A stretch of DNA of 64,000 bases, from positions 1,320,665 through 1,384,664 of the forward strand of contig NZ_KZ454944.1 in assembly GCF_002797415.1 (NCBI RefSeq), written 5' to 3'. How positions within the stretch are numbered: position 1 is the stretch's first letter; every line of letters starts with the position of its first letter. Below the pieces are notes generated by a model. That model saw nothing but the letters and a program-made list of their open reading frames with translations. It was not told where the DNA came from and searched no databases. This DNA comes from Bacillus alkalisoli (GTDB lineage Bacteria > Bacillota > Bacilli > Bacillales > Bacillaceae_I). Positions 56,958-64,000 of this stretch are shown here, in pieces. Both the position numbers and the translations under genes were made by a program.

Positions 56958-57593
56958 GTGAAAATAGAACTCAATAAACGGCAAGAACATATTTTGCAAA
57001 TTGTAAAAGAGAACGGGCCAATCACTGGTGAAGCAATTGCGGAACAATTAAATTTAACTAGGGCTACATTACGACCGGATTTAGCTATTTTAACTATGGC
57101 AGGTTATTTAGATGCTCGTCCTCGTGTAGGCTATTTTTATACAGGAAAAACTGGTTCACAATTATTAAGTGATCGAATAAAAAAAATCCAAGTAAACGAC
57201 CATCAATCGATTCCGGTTGTAGTAAATGAAAGTGTCTCCGTGTACGATGCTATTTGTACGATGTTTTTAGAAGATGTAGGAACCTTATTTGTAGTGGATA
57301 AATCTTCTATCCTAGTTGGTGTTCTATCAAGAAAAGATTTACTACGTGCGAGTTTAGGGAAACAAGAGCTAACGACGATACCAGTAAATATTATTATGAC
57401 GAGAATGCCGAACGTAACATATTGTTTTAGAGAAGACTTAATTATTGATATTGCAAAAAAACTAATTGAAAAACAAATAGATGCACTTCCAGTCGTAAAA
57501 GAAACGGAAAAGGGCTATGAAGTTGTCGGTAGAATTACGAAAACGAACATTACGAAAATGCTTGTAGCTTTATCAAATGACGAGATTATTTAA
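56958..57593 (+). CDS. ccpN: CcpN, gluconeogenesis repressor with CBS domains
   Basis: The 211-aa regulator has an N-terminal helix-turn-helix (K-R-Q-E-H-I-L-Q-I-V, L-N-L-T-R-A-T-L-R-P-D) and two CBS domains (about residues 75-130 and 145-205). In B. subtilis CcpN (YqzB) represses gapB, pckA and sr1 under glycolytic conditions. The start is GTG at 56958 with AGGTGGTGA just upstream. It sits directly before ppsR as in B. subtilis. Confidence 0.95.
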   Translation: MKIELNKRQEHILQIVKENGPITGEAIAEQLNLTRATLRPDLAILTMAGYLDARPRVGYFYTGKTGSQLLSDRIKKIQVNDHQSIPVVVNESVSVYDAICTMFLEDVGTLFVVDKSSILVGVLSRKDLLRASLGKQELTTIPVNIIMTRMPNVTYCFREDLIIDIAKKLIEKQIDALPVVKETEKGYEVVGRITKTNITKMLVALSNDEII

Positions 57594-57611
57594 TGGGATT
57601 GGAGGAGTACA

Positions 57612-58421
57612 ATGAATAAACGCACCATCTATGTAGTTTCTGACTCTGTTGGAGAAACAGCAGAATTATCTGTTAAAGCGGCAATAAGCCAATTTAGTGG
57701 TGAAGAGTTTTCTCTAAAACGAGTTCCATATGCAGAAGACTTAAATACAATTAATGAAGTGGTAAGTTTAGCCAAGTTAAATCAAGGAATCATTGCCTTC
57801 ACATTAGTAGTACCTGAAATGAGACAATATTTAATTAGTACAGCTGCACATGAACAAGTACCTGTATACGATATTATCGGCCCTCTCATTGAGTTAATGG
57901 AAACAGAATATAATGTGAAGCCAAGTTATCAACCTGGCCTTGTAAGGAAATTAGACGAAGATTATTTCAAAAAAATCGAAGCGGTTGAATTCGCTGTAAA
58001 ATATGATGATGGCCGAGACCCACGTGGTATTCTTAAGGCGGACATTGTATTGATTGGTGTATCCCGTACGTCCAAAACTCCTTTATCACAATACTTAGCA
58101 CATAAACGCCTAAAAGTTGCAAATGTACCGATTGTTCCAGAAGTAGACCCTCCTGACGAACTATTCAAGGTTGCTAAAACGAAATGTATCGGTTTGAAAA
58201 TAAGTCCAGAAAAACTAAACGACATCCGACGTGAACGTTTAAAAGCACTAGGTTTAAACGATCAAGCTTCCTATGCAAATATGGAACGCATCAAAGAAGA
58301 ACTAAATTACTTTGATAACCTAGTAAATAAGCTAGGCTGTGAAGTTATTGACGTAACAAACAAAGCAGTAGAAGAAACAGCAAATATTATTTATAATCTT
58401 TATCAAAAAAAGAATGGATAA
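57612..58421 (+). CDS. yqfL: PEP synthase/PPDK regulatory kinase-pyrophosphorylase (YqfL)
   Basis: The 269-aa DUF299 protein has the P-loop [11 protein letters not shown] at about residues 152-162 and the start [11 protein letters not shown]. The family phosphorylates and dephosphorylates a threonine of pyruvate phosphate dikinase or PEP synthase. In B. subtilis YqfL modulates CcpN activity, which agrees with its place after ccpN. GGAGGAG precedes the ATG. A hairpin terminator follows. Confidence 0.94.
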   Translation: MNKRTIYVVSDSVGETAELSVKAAISQFSGEEFSLKRVPYAEDLNTINEVVSLAKLNQGIIAFTLVVPEMRQYLISTAAHEQVPVYDIIGPLIELMETEYNVKPSYQPGLVRKLDEDYFKKIEAVEFAVKYDDGRDPRGILKADIVLIGVSRTSKTPLSQYLAHKRLKVANVPIVPEVDPPDELFKVAKTKCIGLKISPEKLNDIRRERLKALGLNDQASYANMERIKEELNYFDNLVNKLGCEVIDVTNKAVEETANIIYNLYQKKNG

Positions 58422-58432
58422 ATGTTTCTATG

Positions 58433-58463
58433 AAAGAGCGCCAAAACTGTGTGCTCTTTTTTC
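58433..58463 (+). terminator. Rho-independent terminator of ccpN-yqfL
   Basis: AAAGAGC pairs with GCTCTTT around about 13 bases, with T residues following. Confidence 0.8.
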
Positions 58464-58508
58464 TTTTGTAATATTTGAGTTTAAAAATCATTTTCAACAA
58501 AAAAATAG

Positions 58509-58537
58509 TAGTCAATTTAAAAAGTTTGTATTATAAT
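58509..58537 (+). promoter_or_regulatory. Possible sigma-A promoter of yqxD-dnaG-sigA
   Basis: TAGTCA (58509-58514), 17 bp and TATAAT (58532-58537). The -35 matches four of six positions. The remaining stretch to 58700 shows nothing else I can name. Confidence 0.5.
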
Positions 58538-58702
58538 AAAAAATTGTGATAAAAAAATACATTCGCACGTTTAGACTTTGCAATAAAGGAATAAACTAAA
58601 ACTATCTGTAAGTCAAGGTTCAGAAAGTAAAATCGTTCGACAAACGAAAAAAACATATCGAAAAAAGAAGGTTTTTGGGAAGGGATGTAGAATCAAACAA
58701 AC

Positions 58703-59169
58703 ATGCAATTAAAAACATCTCCCATTATCTTAGTAGATGCAGACGCATGCCCAGTAAAGGAAGAAATAAGTCTTCTAGGTAATGCATATAATGTAGAAGT
58801 TTACTTTGTTGCTTCCTATTCTCATGTATGTAATAAAGATTTAAATGGTTCTTTGATTTACGTAGATGAAGGAAAGGAGTCAGCAAATCTTTACATATTA
58901 AATAAGGCAAAAGTAAAGATGTAGTTGTAACGCAAGATCTTGGATTAGCCAGCATGTTGGTAAATCGAAAAGTTTATGTTCTTTCTCCTCGTGGAATTGT
59001 TTATACAGAAGGAGATATGGACCAGCGTCTATTTATGAGACACGTATCAGCGAAAGAACGTCGTAAAAGTGTATATAGCAAAGGGCCAAAACCTTTTACT
59101 GATGAAGATAGACAGCAATTTAAGAACAAACTTCAAGAAAATTTGTCGAATCTTGCAGGAATTCGTTGA
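58703..59169 (+). pseudogene. yqxD: YaiI/YqxD-family (DUF188) gene broken by a one-base frameshift
   Basis: The first frame encodes I-L-V-D-A-D-A-C-P-V-K-E-E-I and runs to a stop at 58924. The family sequence then continues in another frame (K-D-V-V-V-T-Q-D-L-G-L-A-S from about 58916, through A-K-E-R-R-K-S-V-Y-S-K-G-P-K-P-F-T) to 59169. One missing base near 58908-58916 (CAAAAGTAAAG, perhaps originally AAAAGGTAAAG) accounts for it. All family motifs are otherwise intact, so the change is recent, a sequencing error, or programmed. In B. subtilis yqxD heads the dnaG-sigA operon. Confidence 0.85.
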
Positions 59170-59203
59170 TAAATAAAGAAATAGTATACTATGGAGTGTC
59201 ATT

Positions 59204-61018
59204 ATGAGTAGAATTCCTGAACAAGCAATTGAACAAATTCGCCAATCTACTGACATTGTTGATGTAGTCGGAGAATATGTACAATTAAAGAAACAAGGAA
59301 AAAATTACTTCGGACTTTGCCCTTTTCACGGAGAGTCGACACCTTCTTTTTCTGTTTCGCCAGATAAGCAAATATATCATTGTTTCGGTTGTGGAGCGGG
59401 TGGCAATGCCTTTAACTTTGTGATGGAAATAGAAGGCGTTAGTTTTGTCGAAGCAGCAGAAAAGTTAGCAAAACTTTCTAACACTGAAATTGAACTGCCT
59501 GACTTACCAAAAAATGAAGCTTCTGAAGAAAATTCAGAAACAAAAAAAATGATTGGAGCACATACGCTTCTCCAAAAATTTTATCATCATTTACTGCTAA
59601 ATACAAAAGAAGGTCAAGAGGCATATGACTATTTAACCGCAAGAGGATTTACAGATGATGTGATGAAAAGGTTTGGTATTGGATATTCTCTCAATTCGTG
59701 GGATTTTGCCAGAAAGTTTTTAACAAAACGTGGCTACAAGGAGAATTTGCTTGAGCGAGCAGGCTTAATCATTGAAAAAGAGGACAGTTTAGAGTATTTC
59801 GATCGATTTAGGGACCGAGTTATGTTTCCTATACACGATTTGAAAGGAAATATCATTGGTTTCTCTGGCCGTATTTTAGGGGAAGGAAAACCAAAATATT
59901 TAAATTCACCAGAAACACCAATTTTTATTAAAAGCCAAGTGCTATATAACTTTCACCAAGCACGACCACATATAAGAAAACAGCAACAAGTAATTTTATT
60001 TGAAGGTTTCGCGGATGTAATTGCTGCAGACGGAGCGGGTTTCCCTCAATCTATTGCAACGATGGGAACGTCTCTAACTGAGGATCAAGCAAGGATCATT
60101 CGTAGAAATGTGGAAAGTGTTGTTATTTGCTATGATGGAGATAATGCTGGAGTGGAAGCGGCTTACCGTGCTGCAAACCTTTTATTGGAACATGGATGTT
60201 CAATACGAATAGCAATGATTCCCGATAAAATGGACCCTGATGACTACATTAAAAACAAAGGAACGGAATCGTTTAAGCACGATGTAATAGGGGCAAGTTT
60301 AACATTCTCAGCATTTAAGCTTAGATATTTAAGGCGAGGCCGAAACTTAAATAATGAAGGAGAAAAAATTCGTTATATTGAGGATGCCTTAAAAGAAATA
60401 AGCACGCTAACAAAAGCGGTAGAGCGGGACCATTATTTAAGACAAATGGCAGACGAATTTTCCATTTCTTTAGATGCATTAAAGCAACAACAATTTCAAA
60501 TATACAAAACAATTGCAAGAAAAAAGGATTATAACGAACAAAATAGAAATACTACTATACGTAATCAAAAGAGTATTTTATCCAAAAAGTTACTTCCGGC
60601 TTACCTGAATGCAGAACGATTTTTATTAGCACATATGTTAAAAGATCGTGATATATCAGATAAAGTTCAACACGCTATAAAAGGTTCATTTAACTTAGAT
60701 GAACATAAAGCCATTGCTACGTATATATATGGTTTTTATGAAGAAGGAAATGATCCAAATATTAGCGTTTTGTTGGAAAAAATGGATGATCATCAGCTGA
60801 AAAGCTTAGTATCTGAGCTAGCAATGTTAACGCTTGAAGATGAAGTGAGTGACATTGTTTTAAACGATTATATGAAACAGGTGTTGAATTACCCAAAGTT
60901 GTTAACAATAAAAGAAAAAGAAAAAGAAAAGCAACATGCAGAACAAAATAAAGATTATTTAAAAGCAGCACAAATAGCGATGGAAATTATTCAGATGAAT
61001 AAAGCATTAAAACAATAA
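59204..61018 (+). CDS. dnaG: DNA primase DnaG
   Basis: The 604-aa primase has the N-terminal zinc domain C-P-F-H-G-E-S-T-P-S-F with C-F-G-C-G-A-G-G-N (about residues 39-67). The TOPRIM-containing core has F-E-G-F-A-D and Y-D-G-D-N-A-G, and a C-terminal helicase-binding domain follows. It makes RNA primers for replication. It forms the macromolecular synthesis operon with sigA. Confidence 0.97.
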   Translation: MSRIPEQAIEQIRQSTDIVDVVGEYVQLKKQGKNYFGLCPFHGESTPSFSVSPDKQIYHCFGCGAGGNAFNFVMEIEGVSFVEAAEKLAKLSNTEIELPDLPKNEASEENSETKKMIGAHTLLQKFYHHLLLNTKEGQEAYDYLTARGFTDDVMKRFGIGYSLNSWDFARKFLTKRGYKENLLERAGLIIEKEDSLEYFDRFRDRVMFPIHDLKGNIIGFSGRILGEGKPKYLNSPETPIFIKSQVLYNFHQARPHIRKQQQVILFEGFADVIAADGAGFPQSIATMGTSLTEDQARIIRRNVESVVICYDGDNAGVEAAYRAANLLLEHGCSIRIAMIPDKMDPDDYIKNKGTESFKHDVIGASLTFSAFKLRYLRRGRNLNNEGEKIRYIEDALKEISTLTKAVERDHYLRQMADEFSISLDALKQQQFQIYKTIARKKDYNEQNRNTTIRNQKSILSKKLLPAYLNAERFLLAHMLKDRDISDKVQHAIKGSFNLDEHKAIATYIYGFYEEGNDPNISVLLEKMDDHQLKSLVSELAMLTLEDEVSDIVLNDYMKQVLNYPKLLTIKEKEKEKQHAEQNKDYLKAAQIAMEIIQMNKALKQ

Positions 61019-61060
61019 ATTGCCTCTTATCGCGTTTCAATGTTGGAAGGAGGGACTGTG

Positions 61061-62185
61061 ATGGCAGAAAAGTCAGCACACTCAAAAGATTTGGAAACGG
61101 AATTAACGTTTGAACAAGTAAAAGAACAACTAACTGAAGCGGGTAAAAAACAAGGATCGTTAACATACGAAGAGATTGCCGAGCGTATGTCAGGATTCGA
61201 AATTGAATCTGACCAAATGGATGAATATTATGAGTCCTTAGCAGAACAAGGTATTGAAATTATTGGTGAGGCAGATAGTACAACTGATAATCTTAATATA
61301 AAAAAAGCTAAGGAAGAAGAATTCGATTTAAACGACCTTTCAGTACCACCTGGGGTGAAGATAAATGACCCTGTTCGAATGTACCTAAAAGAAATCGGTC
61401 GAGTAGACTTATTATCCGCAGAAGAGGAAATTAGCTTAGCCAATAGAATTGAAGCTGGTGATGAAGAAGCTAAGCGCCGTTTAGCGGAAGCAAACCTTCG
61501 TCTTGTTGTTAGTATTGCAAAAAGATATGTAGGACGTGGTATGTTATTCCTTGATTTAATTCAAGAAGGTAACATGGGACTAATTAAAGCGGTTGAGAAA
61601 TTCGATTACCGTAAAGGATTTAAATTCTCAACATATGCAACTTGGTGGATTCGTCAAGCAATAACTCGTGCTATTGCGGACCAAGCTAGAACGATTCGTA
61701 TCCCTGTTCATATGGTTGAAACAATTAACAAACTTATAAGAGTCCAACGTCAGCTTTTACAAGACTTAGGTCGTGAGCCATCTCCTGAAGAAATAGCAGA
61801 AGATATGGATTTAACTCCGGAAAAAGTACGTGAAATATTAAAGATTGCACAAGAACCTGTTTCATTAGAAACACCGATTGGTGAAGAAGACGATTCCCAT
61901 TTAGGTGACTTTATTGAAGACCAAGATGCTACGTCTCCATCCGATCACGCTGCCTATGAGTTGTTAAAAGAGCAGCTAGAAGATGTTCTTGATACATTAA
62001 CTGATCGAGAAGAAAATGTTTTAAGACTGCGCTTTGGATTAGACGATGGACGTACTCGCACGCTTGAAGAAGTTGGTAAAGTGTTTGGCGTTACTAGAGA
62101 GCGTATTCGTCAAATTGAAGCAAAAGCACTTCGTAAGTTAAGACATCCAAGCCGTAGTAAACGACTAAAAGACTTTTTAGAATAA
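61061..62185 (+). CDS. sigA: RNA polymerase housekeeping sigma factor SigA (RpoD)
   Basis: The 374-aa sigma-70 has region 1.1, then region 2 ([25 protein letters not shown]), region 3 and region 4 ([20 protein letters not shown]). ATG at 61061 follows GGAAGGAGGG. The frame is open seven codons further, inside the ribosome site. A terminator follows. Confidence 0.98.
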   Translation: MAEKSAHSKDLETELTFEQVKEQLTEAGKKQGSLTYEEIAERMSGFEIESDQMDEYYESLAEQGIEIIGEADSTTDNLNIKKAKEEEFDLNDLSVPPGVKINDPVRMYLKEIGRVDLLSAEEEISLANRIEAGDEEAKRRLAEANLRLVVSIAKRYVGRGMLFLDLIQEGNMGLIKAVEKFDYRKGFKFSTYATWWIRQAITRAIADQARTIRIPVHMVETINKLIRVQRQLLQDLGREPSPEEIAEDMDLTPEKVREILKIAQEPVSLETPIGEEDDSHLGDFIEDQDATSPSDHAAYELLKEQLEDVLDTLTDREENVLRLRFGLDDGRTRTLEEVGKVFGVTRERIRQIEAKALRKLRHPSRSKRLKDFLE

Positions 62186-62197
62186 ACCTTTACAAGA

Positions 62198-62238
62198 AAT
62201 AGTTTACTTTTTAAACTAAAAGTAAGCTATTTTTTTTG
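62198..62238 (+). terminator. Rho-independent terminator of dnaG-sigA
   Basis: AATAGTTTACTTTT pairs with AAAAGTAAGCTATT (one G-U) and ends in eight T residues. Confidence 0.88.
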
Positions 62239-62287
62239 TTAAAAGAAACAGTATGAATTTTCAGTTATTTTATCATGAGGTGAGGAC

Positions 62288-62821
62288 ATGAACAAACAAC
62301 GAAAAGAGATAATAATAAAAGAAATCACCTATTGGAAAAAAAGTAAGCTACTACCTGGACACTATTGCGATTATTTACTTGCGTTATATTCAGAAGGTGA
62401 AGATACTTCTAAATCAGAAAGCGCTAATAACAAAAGAGGTTTTATGAGATTAATGATCGCATATTCTGTGCCTGTATTTGTGCCAATAATGTTTCTTGTC
62501 ACTTATTTTACTGAATTGTCTGTTGAATTGCAAATGCTCCTTTTAATAATATTTACCTTGTTGTCTTCCATAGCATACTTCATGTTTAGGAAAGAAAAGC
62601 AATACATACACATTCCGGTAATAGTAATTGCTATTTTATTATTATACTGGAATATAATGTTACTGAATTATTTCCATTTTACAGGAAACAGTTATTTTAT
62701 TGCAATATTTATTCATGCAAGTTGTTGGTTGTTAGTTGGATGGAAAATGAAATGGCATTATTTTAGTGTAGCTGCAATTATTTCTTATTTATCTTTAATA
62801 GCAATAATGATACTAGTATAA
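62288..62821 (+). CDS. Hypothetical membrane protein, 177 aa
   Basis: The product starts with a short soluble region carrying E-I-T-Y-W-K-K-S-K-L-L-P-G-H-Y-C-D-Y-L-L-A-L-Y. It continues with about five or six membrane helices (residues 50-177). The N-terminal motif is one I associate with Bacillus membrane proteins of unknown function. I cannot name a family. GAGGTGAGG precedes the ATG. It occupies the position that holds cccA in B. subtilis but shows no heme motif C-x-x-C-H. Confidence 0.75.
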   Translation: MNKQRKEIIIKEITYWKKSKLLPGHYCDYLLALYSEGEDTSKSESANNKRGFMRLMIAYSVPVFVPIMFLVTYFTELSVELQMLLLIIFTLLSSIAYFMFRKEKQYIHIPVIVIAILLLYWNIMLLNYFHFTGNSYFIAIFIHASCWLLVGWKMKWHYFSVAAIISYLSLIAIMILV

Positions 62822-62849
62822 TTTCAGAAATTTTTATGATTTTTAAATG

Positions 62850-62898
62850 TTGAGAAAATTCCCTTACTTCTATTATAATACATTTGAAAGCGTATACA
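62850..62898 (+). promoter_or_regulatory. Sigma-A promoter with candidate cre site
   Basis: TTGAGA (62850-62855), 18 bp and TATAAT (62874-62879) form a promoter. Six bases downstream lies TGAAAGCGTATACA (62885-62898), which fits the CcpA cre consensus TGWAANCGNTNWCA with one mismatch. A cre at the transcription start predicts repression by glucose, as usual for fatty-acid oxidation genes. Confidence 0.65.
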
Positions 62899-62927
62899 AG
62901 AAGTTTTACATTTTAGGGGGGACTTTC

Positions 62928-64000
62928 ATGAACTTCGACTTAACAACTGAACAATCCATGATTAAAAAAACGATCCGTGAATTTTCAGAGGAAATGGTAG
63001 CACCTGGAGCTTTAGAACGCGATAAAACTAAAGAATTTCCTGTTGATATATTTAAATCTTTAGGCGATTTAGGGATGATGGGATTACCGTTTCCAGAGGA
63101 ATATGGTGGAGCAGGAGCAGATACTGTAAGTTTTGCAATTGTAGTAGAGGAATTAAGTAGGGCTTGTGGTTCTACAGGTATCACTTATTCCGCACACGTT
63201 TCATTAGGTGGAGCGCCAATTAATATGTTTGGTACAAAAGAGCAAAAGGAAAAATATTTAACTCCTATTTGTACTGGTGAGTCGTTAGGAGCATTTGGCT
63301 TAACAGAACCTAATGCTGGTTCAGATGCAGGTGGCACTCAAACAACTGCTATAGAAGATGGAAGCGATTATATTATCAACGGAAATAAATGCTTTATTAC
63401 GAATGCTTCTTATGCGAAGCACCTTGCACTAACTGCAATTACGGGCCGTGAAGGAAACAATAAGGAGATCACTGCAATTATTGTACCTACAGATGCACCA
63501 GGCTTTGAAATTGTCGATAATTATGAAAAGATGGGTTTAAACGCTTCTAATACAACAGAATTAGTGTTAGAAGATGTTAGAGTACCTCAAGAGAACATAC
63601 TAGGAAAACGTGGAGAAGGCTTTAAACAGTTTTTAGTTACGCTTGATGGTGGACGTATTGGTATTGGTGCAATGGCTGTAGGGATTGCACAAGCAGCTTT
63701 TGAGCGAGCGCTCGCTTATTCAAAAGAAAGAAAACAATTTGGTCGCTCAATATCAAGCTTCCAAGTAAATCAATTCAAACTAGCTGATATGGCAATGAAA
63801 TTAGAATTAGCTAGAACAATGGTTTACAAAGCAGCTTGGTTGAAAGACCAAGGGAGACCGTATTCAAAAGAGGCTTCCATGTGTAAGCTATACGCTTCGG
63901 AAGTTTGTATGGAAATTGCCGACCAAGCAGTACAGTTACATGGTGGTTATGGATATATGAAAGATTACCATGTAGAACGTTATATGCGTGATGGTAAGCT
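62928..64000 (+). CDS. Acyl-CoA dehydrogenase, 3' end outside the window
   Basis: The 357 visible residues belong to a flavoenzyme of about 380 aa that oxidises acyl-CoA to enoyl-CoA. Visible features are the N-terminal helical domain, the FAD-binding A-F-G-L-T-E-P-N-A-G-S-D-A-G (about residues 124-137) and F-I-T-N-A. C-terminal signatures are G-R-I-G-I-G-A, R-K-Q-F-G-R and Q-L-H-G-G-Y-G-Y. TTAGGGGG precedes the ATG. It resembles the MmgC/AcdA group, and chain-length specificity cannot be read. No frameshift is seen up to the edge. Confidence 0.94.
   Translation, partial: MNFDLTTEQSMIKKTIREFSEEMVAPGALERDKTKEFPVDIFKSLGDLGMMGLPFPEEYGGAGADTVSFAIVVEELSRACGSTGITYSAHVSLGGAPINMFGTKEQKEKYLTPICTGESLGAFGLTEPNAGSDAGGTQTTAIEDGSDYIINGNKCFITNASYAKHLALTAITGREGNNKEITAIIVPTDAPGFEIVDNYEKMGLNASNTTELVLEDVRVPQENILGKRGEGFKQFLVTLDGGRIGIGAMAVGIAQAAFERALAYSKERKQFGRSISSFQVNQFKLADMAMKLELARTMVYKAAWLKDQGRPYSKEASMCKLYASEVCMEIADQAVQLHGGYGYMKDYHVERYMRDGK

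Overview
The window is a chromosomal segment of a low-GC, endospore-forming Firmicute of the family Bacillaceae. Three things support this: strong AGGAGG-type ribosome binding sites with frequent TTG/GTG starts, sporulation genes (sigK, sda, gpr, spoIIP, yqfC, yqfD), and a gene order that closely follows the Bacillus subtilis sda-yqeG-comE-rpsT-gpr-dnaK-rpsU-phoH-era-glyQS-dnaG-sigA region. I cannot name the species from the sequence. No tRNA, rRNA, prophage, insertion sequence or CRISPR array was seen.

Layout. Positions 1-7300 are the least conserved part. They hold a PlcR-like regulator divergent from a 39-codon secreted pheromone precursor and a 76-codon companion gene, an uninterrupted sigK, a MarR-RND efflux operon, and a 21-bp-periodic repeat array. 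Positions 7400-10400 hold an M3 oligopeptidase, phosphatidylserine decarboxylase and the checkpoint gene sda with a DnaA-box cluster. Positions 10800-22500 hold the yqeG-yqeH-aroE-yhbY-nadD-yqeK-rsfS-yqeM operon, comER opposite comEA-comEB-comEC, yqzM, a candidate small RNA, and holA. Positions 22900-38040 hold rpsT, gpr, spoIIP, yqxA, lepA, hemW, the CIRCE-controlled hrcA-grpE-dnaK-dnaJ heat-shock genes, prmA, rsmE and mtaB. Positions 38270-44450 hold deoC, a Na/Pi-type transporter, a flavin reductase-like protein, rpsU-yqeY and a SigW-type nfeD-floA-yqfB operon. Positions 44500-53300 hold a second 21-bp-periodic array, then yqfC-yqfD-phoH-pgpH-ybeY-dgkA-cdd-era, yqzL and recO. Positions 53300-64000 hold a glycine T-box with glyQS, ccpN-ppsR, a frameshifted yqxD, dnaG, sigA, a membrane protein of unknown function and the first part of an acyl-CoA dehydrogenase gene.

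The most novel item is the putative quorum-sensing system at 294-1759. A PlcR-family (RNPP) receptor faces a tiny precursor consisting of a signal peptide followed by two copies of ELPPQH. Signal peptidase cutting after the A-V-S-A site would leave the first copy at the new N-terminus, and the second copy forms the C-terminus. The pheromone promoter has a perfect -10 but no recognisable -35, and an inverted repeat sits directly upstream, as expected for an activator-dependent promoter.

Other items worth attention are two distant arrays of ATTGAAACACAA cores in exact 21-bp register, a dispersed GC-rich palindromic repeat family whose arms vary between copies yet stay complementary within most copies, an sda leader in which a hairpin separates the Shine-Dalgarno from the start codon, and a two-hairpin candidate RNA upstream of holA.
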